A DNA stretch of 64,000 nucleotides from Bifidobacterium sp. ESL0790 (GTDB lineage: Bacteria > Actinomycetota > Actinomycetes > Actinomycetales > Bifidobacteriaceae), in the NCBI RefSeq assembly GCF_029395435.1, contig NZ_CP113915.1, forward strand, positions 2,108,001 to 2,172,000. Reading direction: 5' to 3'. A program made the position numbers and the translations under genes. Under the pieces are notes generated by a model. That model did no database searches and was not told the origin of the DNA. It saw only the letters and a program-made list of their open reading frames with translations. Below are positions 35,809-44,052 of the stretch, piece by piece (position 1 is the stretch's first letter; each line of letters begins with the position of its first letter).

Positions 35809-36770
35809 AATTGCCTTCCTTCACTCTTTGTTATAGTCATATGTATAACAAATCCAGTATATTACTTTTTATCAGACAAATGTACAAAATGGGGTATTTC
35901 TAAAGCCAAAAATCAGATAAATATGACTTTTTGCTTAATTAACTCCACGCTCAGCACATTAATCCTCTTCAATCAAGCGGCCCGGAACGGTGCCGTTCCA
36001 AGCTCACCCCAAGAGGACAGACCTCCAATAGCAACCTATCCTCTCGACAACAGCAGCATGACAAAATCTATTGTATCCATTTATCACGGGACGTGTTGCA
36101 ATATGGTTCTTAGTAATGCAAATTCCGTCAAAGTACTACAAACGCCGGTAAATCAGGCTTTGTAAGACGACATTTCGTACATAAACAGCCAAATAAAAAG
36201 GGGTTAAACTATACAGTTTTTGTCTATTTATCTGGTACGAAAAACCTTGGCGTGTATCACATTAAACGTTTTAACCTATAGCGTAATCCTTGATACATCT
36301 ACCTTTTCACCATATCCGGCGACGTCAAGTCTCCATAAAATGCGACGAATTCAGGATTTCACGACAAAGAACCAGTCGACCCGTCCCAAAACCGCTGGAG
36401 CCGCGGCGCGAAACGTGCCAAAACGAACGTAAACCGCTGGAATTGTTGCCTAAGCGGTAGGCTCATTTTCAGCTATTTGTGATACATCTCGTTCCACTAT
36501 TTGAGACGGTGCCAAATTCCGCGCTCAAACTGCCCTCGCAAGCCCAAAAACGCGAAGGATCCTCTCCCCTCAGCAGCGTTTAGAACTCTCGCCACGCCTT
36601 GCGGACGAAAGAGAACTCGCGCCAGTGCGCCCTTCCTGTCGCTGACGAATGCGCGTTAGGAAGCGTGCAGAGGGTGCGGAGAGGGCGTAGGCAGGAGTAA
36701 GCAGCAGTAGGCAGTCAGAGCTCAGCCCAGTCGATGGGGCCACTGGCCGACAGGTCACAATCGGAAATTG
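35809..36770. other. Long gene-poor, partly AT-rich interval
   Basis: From 35820 to about 36350 the sequence is distinctly AT-rich. Open frames here have no ribosome binding site or recognisable product. It may be the relic of a mobile insertion, but no terminal repeats, transposase or tRNA was found. Confidence 0.5.
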
Positions 36771-36965
36771 GGAAAGCCAGCAATCGGCACAACCAACAAC
36801 CTGCAGAACCAGCAACCGACAGCCAGCAACCTGCAGAACCAGCAACTGGCAGCCGAGGCCGACAACCCATAACCTGCAGCCAAGAACTGAGAGCCAGTAG
36901 CCGACAGCCGACAGAACCAACAACTCTCAGAGCCGGCAGCCGATAAGCCAGCCCCGCCGGCAGCC
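36771..36965. repeat. Degenerate low-complexity tandem repeat
   Basis: Variants of CAGCCAGCAACCTGCAGAAC recur every 30 bases or so, for example AACCTGCAGAACCAGCAAC near 36798 and again near 36828, decaying into CAGCCGACAG-type repeats. It ends just before the stop codon of the leftward permease gene at 36987. Confidence 0.6.
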
Positions 36966-36986
36966 AACTGCGACCGAACCCGTCGC

Positions 36987-38522
36987 TCAGCCCTTGAGCT
37001 CGACGACCTGCTCACCGCGGTGGCTGATCAGGCTGTAGCCGCCGAAAACGACCAGCCAGACGAGCCCGGCGATGGCAGGGCCACGCGTGTCGTTCGAGAG
37101 GAAGAGCGTGATGTAGATGAACACGAAGAAGGCGATGGTGATGGCGCCGGTGACCTTGTAGGACGGCATCAGGAAGCCGTTCGCCTCGAAGTCGGAGGAG
37201 CGGCGGTAGAGCTGGTGGGCGACCATCGTGAGCACGTAGACGAAGATGATCACGGCGCTGGAGGCCGACGAGAAGAGCACGAACGCGCTGGAGATCTGCG
37301 GAATCGCGTTGATGACCGGAGCCAGCAGGATGAAGCAGGCCGAGACGAAGATGGCGCGGGCGGGCACCTTGTTCTTCGAGATGACGCGCAACTTGCGCAG
37401 CGTGGGCGACTTGGAGATCTCCGCGAGCTGGAAGAGGTGGCGGCCGGCGGAATAGAGCAGCGAGTTGAGCGCGGACGACGCGGCGGTGAGGACCACGAAG
37501 AAGACGAGCGCCGAGGCCCAGTTGAGGCCCGCGTACTGGAAGACCATGATGAACGGGGAGGCGAAGGAGCCGTCCTTGTTGGGCTTGAAGGTCTCCCACG
37601 GCACGATGAGCATGATGGCGATGAGCGCGCCGACGTAGAAGATGAGGATGCGCATGATGATCTCGTTGATCGCCTTCGGGAGCACCTTGCGCGGGTTCTT
37701 GGTCTCGGAGACGGTGACGCCGACGAACTCGATCATCTCGTAGGCGAAGAAGACCATCTGGAAGCTCATCAGGAACGCCATCCAGCCGTGGGGTGCCAGC
37801 GCGAAGCCGTTGAAGAGGTTGCCGACCTGGGCGCGGCCGGCGGGGCTGACGTGGTCCATGCCGTGGATGTGGACGGACGGATAATGGTAGCCGATGATGA
37901 CCATGACCACGGCGGTGACGATCAGGCCGACGATCAGCGTGATCTTGATCATCGAGAACCAGAACTCCGTCTCGCCGAACGCCTTGACGGCGATGAGGTT
38001 GATGAGCACGAGCACCATAAGGAAGCAGAGCTCGATGAGCGGCTGCCATTGGCGCAGGTTGAAGCCGAACGTGTCGAAGAACGTGACGAAATAGGTGCCG
38101 ACGGCGGTGAGCTCCGAGAGACCCATGAGGATGAGCACGATCCAGTAGGTCCAGCCCGCGAAATGGCCCCAGCCGGCACCGAGGTAGCGGCCGATGAAGT
38201 TGATGAAGGTATGCTGGTTCGGGTCGTGGTACATCAGCTCGCCGATGGCGCGCATCAGCAGGAACATGATCAGGCCGACGAGGATGTAGACCAGGATGAT
38301 GCTCGGGCCGGTGAGCGCGATGGATTTGCCGGAGCCGAGGAAGAGGCCCGTGCCGATGGTGCCGCCGATCGCGATGAATTGGACGTGGCGGTTGCTCAGG
38401 CCGCGCTCGAGCTCGTTGCCGTCGCCGCTGCCGTTACCGTTACCGTTACCCGGCGCGGCGTTGGTCGGGGTGCCAGCCTGGTTTCCGTTGGTCACGCCCT
38501 GTGTTCCCTTGTTTTCAGTCAT
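36987..38522 (-). CDS. Amino-acid permease (APC superfamily, AAT type)
   Basis: A 511-residue proton-coupled amino-acid importer. After a Gly/Asn-rich N-terminus (1-38) comes the conserved LSNRHVQFIAIGGTIGTGLFLGSGKSI of helix 1, MRAIGELMYHDPNQHTF, and MIEFVGVTVSETKNPRKVLPKAI before helix 7, all diagnostic of the amino-acid transporter subfamily. About twelve membrane helices are seen. It resembles D-Ala/D-Ser/Gly and Asn/Pro importers more than LysP, but the substrate cannot be set from sequence. It is the first of three such permeases within 7 kb; its upstream region holds the 61-bp repeats. Confidence 0.88.
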   Translation of the reverse strand: MTENKGTQGVTNGNQAGTPTNAAPGNGNGNGSGDGNELERGLSNRHVQFIAIGGTIGTGLFLGSGKSIALTGPSIILVYILVGLIMFLLMRAIGELMYHDPNQHTFINFIGRYLGAGWGHFAGWTYWIVLILMGLSELTAVGTYFVTFFDTFGFNLRQWQPLIELCFLMVLVLINLIAVKAFGETEFWFSMIKITLIVGLIVTAVVMVIIGYHYPSVHIHGMDHVSPAGRAQVGNLFNGFALAPHGWMAFLMSFQMVFFAYEMIEFVGVTVSETKNPRKVLPKAINEIIMRILIFYVGALIAIMLIVPWETFKPNKDGSFASPFIMVFQYAGLNWASALVFFVVLTAASSALNSLLYSAGRHLFQLAEISKSPTLRKLRVISKNKVPARAIFVSACFILLAPVINAIPQISSAFVLFSSASSAVIIFVYVLTMVAHQLYRRSSDFEANGFLMPSYKVTGAITIAFFVFIYITLFLSNDTRGPAIAGLVWLVVFGGYSLISHRGEQVVELKG

Positions 38523-38719
38523 AATATGGCATAGAGTACGCCGCGCTCGGTGACAATCGTGTTTCGGCTATACATATCGTGGACAATATTACATATCCAA
38601 ATATCTTCTGCTGGTTTATTCCGCCCGTTTATTTCGCCGCTATCCCCAGTTATTCGCAACCCCAACACCACCCAACCGCCAGATTGCGCCATAAATAGGC
38701 CGCTGAGCGACGCCAAGAG

Positions 38720-38860
38720 GCCTCAAAATGGCGGAATTTTATTTTCACGACATTTTTGAGCCACTGAATGGCGGTCAGCGGCTTAATTATGGCGGAATTT
38801 TATCTTTGCGACATAAATGGGCCACCGAGTCGCGGTCAGCGGCTTAATTATGGCGGGATT
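38720..38860. repeat. 61-bp tandem repeat carrying core A
   Basis: ATGGCGGAATTTTAT begins at 38728 and 38789, and ATGGCGGGATT begins at 38850, an exact 61-base period. Each unit also contains GGTCAGCGGC. Read on the minus strand it resembles the 61-bp repeat at 46251-46430 (GGCCCATTTATG is shared). It lies in the 457-base interval between two divergent permease genes. Confidence 0.72.
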
Positions 38861-38979
38861 CGGAATTGGGTCGGTGGACGGGGGATGCTTGATGACATAG
38901 CGATGACATAAAATGCTGACATCGCTCGTTTCCCGATGTATCGCCCGTGAGTCGCAGGAGATGGCGGTAGGGAGCGAAT

Positions 38980-40650
38980 ATGAGCAATCACAGCGGCCGG
39001 CACGACGGTGCCGGCGAAACCGCGAGCGCGGCCTCAGGCGACACTTCCAGTTCCCGCAACAACACAAAGGTGACCAACAACATGAACGCGAGCGCCGGCA
39101 CAGCCAACGCGACCAATCCCGCGTCCGATTCCTTATCACAGACTTCACAGACCTCGCAATCTGGGCCATTCGGACAATCCGGGCAACCCGGCCAACCTGC
39201 GAAGCCCACAAAACCAGCGAAACAGCCCACGCTCCAACGCTCGCTGAAGAACCGCCATATCCAGCTCATCTCACTGGGCGGCGCGATCGGCACCGGTCTC
39301 TTCTACGGCTCCAGCGAATCGATCTCGCTGGCAGGCCCCAGCATCCTGCTCGCCTACCTCATCGGCGGCGTGGCCATCTTCATGATTGTGCGCGCGATGA
39401 GCGAGATGAGTGTGGAGGACCCGAACGCCGGCGCCTTCAGCTACTACGCCACGCAATACTGGTCGAAGCGCGCTGGCTTCGTCTCCGGCTGGAACTACTG
39501 GTTCAACTACATCCTCGTCTCCATGGTCGAGCTCTCGGTGGTCGGCTCGTTCGTCAACTACTGGTTCCCGGCGATTCCCGCATGGGTATCGGCTGCCGTG
39601 TTCCTCGTGGTCATCACCGCGGCCAACCTGCTCGGCGTCTCGAAATTCGGCGAGTTCGAGTTCTGGTTCGCCATCATCAAAATCGTGGCCGTGGTGGCGA
39701 TGATCCTCGGCGGGCTGGCGGTCATCATCTTCAACCTGCCCACCGCCTCGGGCATCCGCGCCTCGTTCGCCAACTGGTTCACCGTCGGCAACGGGTTCCT
39801 GCCCAACGGCCTCATGACGCGCACCCCCGGCCCGAACGGCCAATGGACGGGCCTGCTGATGGCGCTGTGCGTGGTGATGTTCAGCTTCGGCGGCACCGAG
39901 CTCATCGGCATCACCGCCGGCGAGGCGGAAAACCCGCGCCGCACCATTCCCAAGGCCACGAACGGCATCATCGCGCGCATCCTGGTCTTCTACATCTTCT
40001 CGCTCGGCGTCATCATGGCCGTGGTGCCGTGGAACACGATTGACGGCAAATCCAGCCCGTTCGTGCAGATCTTCGACTCGGTGGGCGTGCACGCGGCGGC
40101 CGGCATCCTCAACTTCATCTGCCTGACCGCGGTGATGAGCGTCTATAATTCGGCGCTCTACTCCAACTCGCGCATGCTCTACTCGCTGGCGCAGCAAGGC
40201 AACGCGCCGAAATACCTCGGCAAGCTCAACTCGCGCGGGGTGCCGGCCAACGGCGTGCTCACCTCGGCCGCGGTCACCATCATCGCCGTCGTGGTCGTCT
40301 TTTTGTGGCCCGAATTCGCGTTCAACTACCTGATGAGCATCGCCACGATTTCGGCGCTCATCAACTGGGGCATGGTGCTCATCACCGAGATGAAGTTCCG
40401 CAAGGCCGTCGCCGCCGGGCGCGGGCCGAACCTGCTCGCGGGGCTGCGCGGGCAGGACGCGCTCGACCACATCGCCTTCAAGCTGCCGTTCCACCGCGTC
40501 ACCCCGTGGGCGGTGCTGGCGTTCATGGCGGCCGTCATCGTGCTGATGTGCTTCTCCCCCAGCTACCGCATCGCCGTGATCGTCGGCCCGATCTGGGTCG
40601 CCGTGCTGCTCGTCGCCTACCAAATCGTCTCAAGGAACTCAAGAAAGTAG
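38980..40650 (+). CDS. Amino-acid permease (APC superfamily, AAT type)
   Basis: A 556-residue importer with a long disordered N-terminus (about 1-85, rich in Ser, Gln and repeated GQPGQP). The transporter begins at LQRSLKNRHIQLISLGGAIGTGLFYGSSESI and continues with MRAMSEMSVEDPNAGAFSYYA-like and SFGGTELIGITAGEAENPRRTIPKAT motifs, close to the AroP/ProY/PheP group. About twelve helices are present. GGGAG precedes the ATG. The downstream interval carries the first palindrome bracketing the Abi gene. The substrate is probably a neutral or aromatic amino acid, but that is only suggested. Confidence 0.88.
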   Translation: MSNHSGRHDGAGETASAASGDTSSSRNNTKVTNNMNASAGTANATNPASDSLSQTSQTSQSGPFGQSGQPGQPAKPTKPAKQPTLQRSLKNRHIQLISLGGAIGTGLFYGSSESISLAGPSILLAYLIGGVAIFMIVRAMSEMSVEDPNAGAFSYYATQYWSKRAGFVSGWNYWFNYILVSMVELSVVGSFVNYWFPAIPAWVSAAVFLVVITAANLLGVSKFGEFEFWFAIIKIVAVVAMILGGLAVIIFNLPTASGIRASFANWFTVGNGFLPNGLMTRTPGPNGQWTGLLMALCVVMFSFGGTELIGITAGEAENPRRTIPKATNGIIARILVFYIFSLGVIMAVVPWNTIDGKSSPFVQIFDSVGVHAAAGILNFICLTAVMSVYNSALYSNSRMLYSLAQQGNAPKYLGKLNSRGVPANGVLTSAAVTIIAVVVVFLWPEFAFNYLMSIATISALINWGMVLITEMKFRKAVAAGRGPNLLAGLRGQDALDHIAFKLPFHRVTPWAVLAFMAAVIVLMCFSPSYRIAVIVGPIWVAVLLVAYQIVSRNSRK

Positions 40651-40698
40651 GCACTTGGCGGCACCAGACGACGTCGCGAAAACGGTCATCTCGCGAAA

Positions 40699-40786
40699 CC
40701 CGGGTTACAAAAGTGACAGATAGCGAAGCCACAATGGCGGAATTTCAACGTTTCAGGTTTTGTATCGACCACTTTTGTAACCCGGG
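40699..40786. repeat. Palindrome, core A, left of the Abi gene
   Basis: CCCGGGTTACAAAAGTG (40699-40715) pairs perfectly with CACTTTTGTAACCCGGG (40770-40786). The interior contains ACAGATAGCGAAGCCACAAT followed by GGCGGAATTTCAACG. The same sequence in the same orientation recurs at 41972-42055, on the other side of the Abi gene. Confidence 0.82.
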
Positions 40787-40959
40787 CAATCCGTTTTTCT
40801 CCGCAGCTATCATATACGCTCAATTGTTCATTATCTGAGATAAACCAATCCCCCGGTTTCGCCCTTCCCGGCTACCGTGTAAACTGGTAATCGTTAAAAG
40901 CCACCATTGCCTCTCCACGATGCACACTAGGGTGGCACTTTCATGCCCAAAGGAGCGCC

Positions 40960-41943
40960 ATGCCAGAAGATACCGTACTCATCCCCTATCCTGAGCACAG
41001 CGCTAAAGCCACCTCGGAGCTGGCGACGAGACTCATTGACGGCAACCTGCAAGGCGTCACGAAGGAATCTCTGAACCAGAGCCTATCGCAAATAGGCTAC
41101 TATCGGTTGAAAGGATATTGGTATCCTTTCCTTACTCCCGATAGCACCAATCAAGCAAAGCATATTCTTCCTTTTATCAAGGATACGGATTTCAAAGAAA
41201 TCTTAGAGAGATATCACTTCGACCAAGAACTGCGCGTACTCGTTTTTAGTGGCATCGTGCCTATCGAAATTTTTTTGAAAAGCTATTTGGCAACCGAACT
41301 ATCAAAAGCAACCGGCCCGTTTGGCTACATGAATCCCGCCGGCTTGCCAAATTTAACCTATTACGACTGGATCGACTGCCAACAAAAACTAAAAGTTAGG
41401 TATTCGAAATCCAACGCTCCTTATATCAAGCATTTCAAAGAGACCTATAGCAATCCATTACCTCCGTATTGGATGCTCGTCGGATGCCTTACTTACGGCG
41501 AATTAAAACAGTACTTCTTCTCAGGAGCATCCTTCGAGATACAGCGCCATCTCGCCACGAAACTCCACATAGTTACCCCAAATTCAAACCCTCAATTCAA
41601 CGGAAACGCCAAAATCTTGTCAAGCTGGCTGGAAGCCCTACGCCGAGCCAGAAATATGGTGGCTCACCACGAACGATTTTGGGATACCCCTAACCTCACT
41701 TTTACTTTTCCCAAGCACAGAAGTGGCTCACACGCAAAAACATGGTGGGGCAATGACTGGGACTTCCTACGCGACACGACCGGACCGGCGGCTTTTCTGA
41801 CGATGGAGAATTATCTGCTGAAACAAATTGGCGACACTGAATGGCAACAAAAATTCATCAGGCTTATGAACCAATACCCGAATATTCCAATCACTCAAAT
41901 GGGGTTTTCGGAAGATTGGAAAGAGATGCGGCTGTGGCAATAA
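40960..41943 (+). CDS. Abi-family (AbiD/AbiF-like) abortive infection protein
   Basis: A 327-residue protein of the Abi_2 family, associated with abortive phage resistance. Conserved points are LNQSLSQIGYYRLKGYWYPF near residues 37-57, the helical core around LRVLVFSGIVPIEIFLKSYL, and RNMVAHHERFW at 231-241, whose Arg231-x4-His236 is the HEPN ribonuclease motif. It is presumably an RNase activated in infected cells. AAAGGAG precedes the ATG. Codon use is lower in GC than in the flanking permeases, a sign of transfer, and the gene is enclosed by two near-identical palindromes. Specific phage targets are unknown. Confidence 0.87.
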   Translation: MPEDTVLIPYPEHSAKATSELATRLIDGNLQGVTKESLNQSLSQIGYYRLKGYWYPFLTPDSTNQAKHILPFIKDTDFKEILERYHFDQELRVLVFSGIVPIEIFLKSYLATELSKATGPFGYMNPAGLPNLTYYDWIDCQQKLKVRYSKSNAPYIKHFKETYSNPLPPYWMLVGCLTYGELKQYFFSGASFEIQRHLATKLHIVTPNSNPQFNGNAKILSSWLEALRRARNMVAHHERFWDTPNLTFTFPKHRSGSHAKTWWGNDWDFLRDTTGPAAFLTMENYLLKQIGDTEWQQKFIRLMNQYPNIPITQMGFSEDWKEMRLWQ

Positions 41944-41971
41944 GCGCCCATCGGGAGTCTCTCGTGAGATT

Positions 41972-42055
41972 CGGGTTACAAAAGTGACAGATAGCGAAGC
42001 CACAATGGCGGAATTTCAACGTTTTGCATTTTGTATCGGCCACTTTTGTGACCCG
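41972..42055. repeat. Palindrome, core A, right of the Abi gene
   Basis: CGGGTTACAAAAGTG (41972-41986) pairs with CACTTTTGTGACCCG (42041-42055) with one mismatch. The interior is nearly identical to that at 40716-40769 and has the same orientation. The remaining sequence to 42288 contains no gene. Confidence 0.82.
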
Positions 42056-42288
42056 TGGTTCGCCATATCGTGACACACGGCGGCTGAAAATCGCGGCGGC
42101 GTCTTACACTTTCGACACGTCAAGGAAATTTTCAGGCGTTCTCAGTTTCTCCGCCCAACACGTGGTTAGCCGATTCACTCTGTAGATGTTCTCGGCAAAA
42201 CGAATAACCGCATATAGGCCTTCGTGGCGCGTCAAGCGCGGCGTCGGCCGCAACACGAGCAGGGAATCCCGTGAAAGAGGAGCGCCAC

Positions 42289-43902
42289 ATGACCAGCCAG
42301 TCGGGCACAACAACAGGCACATCAAGCATCGCCACGCCAACAGCGGCGGGCAGCAACGCGAATAACGCAAGCAACAGAGGCGGCACGGCCAACGCAGGCA
42401 ACGCGGGCAACGCGACCACCAGCAACCAACACGGCAACGGCAACCGCGGCAACCACGTCGTCCGCAAGCTCAAAACCCGCCATATCTCCATGATCGCGCT
42501 CGGCGGGTGCATCGGCACCGGCCTCTTCATGACCTCCGGCGGCACCATCGCGCAGGCCGGCCCCGGCGGCGGTCTCGTGGCCTACGCGGCCATGGGCATC
42601 ATGGTCTACTTTTTGATGACCAGCCTCGGCGAGCTCGCCACCAACATGCCCGTCTCCGGCTCGTTCGCGGTGTATAGCTCCAAGTACATCGACCCCGCGC
42701 TGGGCTTCGCGATGGGCTGGGATTACTGGCTCAACTGGGCGATCTCCGGAGCCACCGACATCTCCACCGCCGCGCTTTTGATGCAGTACTGGTTCCCGAA
42801 ATCGCCGGGCTGGGTGTGGAGCCTGACGATGCTCGTCATCATCTTCTGCCTCAACGCCTTCGTGGTCTCCGCGTTCGGCGAGACCGAGTTCTGGCTGGCG
42901 CTCATCAAGGTCGTCACCATCATCGTCTTCATTGTCATCGGCCTGTTGATGATCTGCGGCATCATGTTCCAGCCCGCCATCGGCTTCAAGAACTTCACCT
43001 ATAAAGGCGGCCCGTTCATCGGCGGCCTGCCCGCGATCATGGGCGTCTTCCTCATCGCCGGCTACTCGTTCCAGGGCACCGAGGTGGTGGGTGTTACCGC
43101 CGGCGAATCCGAGAACCCGAGCCAGGCGGTGCCGAAGGCCATCAACAACGTCTTCTGGCGCATCGTGCTCTTCTATCTCTTGTCCATTTTCGTCATCGCG
43201 GCCATCATTCCCTACACCGACCCGAACCTGCTCGGTGCCTCCGACACCAACATCGCGATGTCGCCGTTCACCATCGTCTTCGAAAAGGCGGGATTGGCCG
43301 GTGCCGCAAGCATTATGAACGCCGTGGTGCTGACCTCGATCTTGTCCGCCGTCAACACCGGCGCCTACGCCTCAAGCCGCATGCTATACGGCATGGCGAA
43401 GGATGGTTACGCCCCGAAATTCCTCGGCAAGACCACCAAGCGCGGGGTGCCGCTGGCGGCGCTGATCACCACGCTGTGCATCGAGGCGCTGGCGTTCTCA
43501 AGCAGCATTTTCGGCCCGAAATTCTACATGTGGCTCGTCACCGCAACCGGCCTCACCGGCTTCATCTCGTGGATGGGCATCGCGCTGAGCCACCTGCGTT
43601 TCCGCCGCGCGTTCAAGCTGCAGGGTCACAAGCTCTCGGAGCTCAAGTACCACGCCAAGCTCTTCCCGCTCGGGCCGGTGCTCGCGCTGGTGATCTGCGC
43701 GGTCGTGATCTGCGGTCAGGATATTCCGGCCTTCGCCTCGGGCAACTGGGGCGAGCTGCTGATGACCTATTTCAGCGTCATCCTCGTCGCCATCCTCTAC
43801 TTCGGCTTCAAGTTCACGCGCCACACCCACATCGTCAAGCTGGCCGACATGGACGTCTCCTCCGCTCGCCCCGAGGTGTTGCGCGAACAGAACCGCGCAT
43901 AA
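42289..43902 (+). CDS. LysP-like amino-acid permease
   Basis: A 537-residue importer of the APC superfamily. A Gly/Asn/Ala-rich N-terminus (1-58) precedes VRKLKTRHISMIALGGCIGTGLFMTSGGTIAQAGPGG. The block SFQGTEVVGVTAGESENPSQAVPKAINNVFWRIVLFY...IIPYTDPNLLG is very close in pattern to E. coli LysP, so lysine is the best substrate guess. About twelve helices are visible. The ATG at 42289 follows GAGGAG and was preferred to an in-frame GTG six codons earlier. It is separated from the preceding permease by the Abi gene and its palindromes. Confidence 0.88.
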   Translation: MTSQSGTTTGTSSIATPTAAGSNANNASNRGGTANAGNAGNATTSNQHGNGNRGNHVVRKLKTRHISMIALGGCIGTGLFMTSGGTIAQAGPGGGLVAYAAMGIMVYFLMTSLGELATNMPVSGSFAVYSSKYIDPALGFAMGWDYWLNWAISGATDISTAALLMQYWFPKSPGWVWSLTMLVIIFCLNAFVVSAFGETEFWLALIKVVTIIVFIVIGLLMICGIMFQPAIGFKNFTYKGGPFIGGLPAIMGVFLIAGYSFQGTEVVGVTAGESENPSQAVPKAINNVFWRIVLFYLLSIFVIAAIIPYTDPNLLGASDTNIAMSPFTIVFEKAGLAGAASIMNAVVLTSILSAVNTGAYASSRMLYGMAKDGYAPKFLGKTTKRGVPLAALITTLCIEALAFSSSIFGPKFYMWLVTATGLTGFISWMGIALSHLRFRRAFKLQGHKLSELKYHAKLFPLGPVLALVICAVVICGQDIPAFASGNWGELLMTYFSVILVAILYFGFKFTRHTHIVKLADMDVSSARPEVLREQNRA

Positions 43903-43921
43903 GCCAAGTGAACGATAATTC

Positions 43922-44017
43922 TGTCAGTCTATTGACACTTTTACGCTCAAGTGCAAAGTTTTGTCAGTTGACTGACAGAACTTTCGATTTTCTGCTAAAG
44001 TTGTCAATAGACTGACA
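43922..44017. promoter_or_regulatory. Three operator-like 16-mers at an exact 40-bp period
   Basis: TGTCAGTCTATTGACA (43922-43937), TGTCAGTTGACTGACA (43962-43977) and TGTCAATAGACTGACA (44002-44017) share the dyad TGTCARTnnAYTGACA. The first and third are reverse complements of each other. They fill the 150-base gap before the ATPase gene and look like binding sites for a dimeric regulator. Confidence 0.75.
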
Positions 44018-44052
44018 GGTTTGGAAGCAGAGGCACGACGGGGGGCTGAACG

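Noticed and set aside
35497..36165. Open frame of 222 residues overlapping the ribbon-helix-helix gene
   Set aside because: It has no start signal, mixed composition, and overlaps the better-supported minus-strand gene that has a strong ribosome binding site.
37020..40623. Long antisense open frames across the two divergent amino-acid permease genes
   Set aside because: They lack ribosome binding sites and hydrophobic or domain patterns, whereas the permeases are clear.
40699..42055. Insertion sequence around the Abi gene
   Set aside because: The flanking repeats are directly oriented palindromes, there is no transposase, and no target-site duplication was identified.
43922..44017. CRISPR array
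   Set aside because: Only three 16-base dyads with 24-base spacers and no cas genes; the symmetry of each site fits operators. The 61-bp repeats at 38720 and 46251 lack the repeat/spacer pattern.
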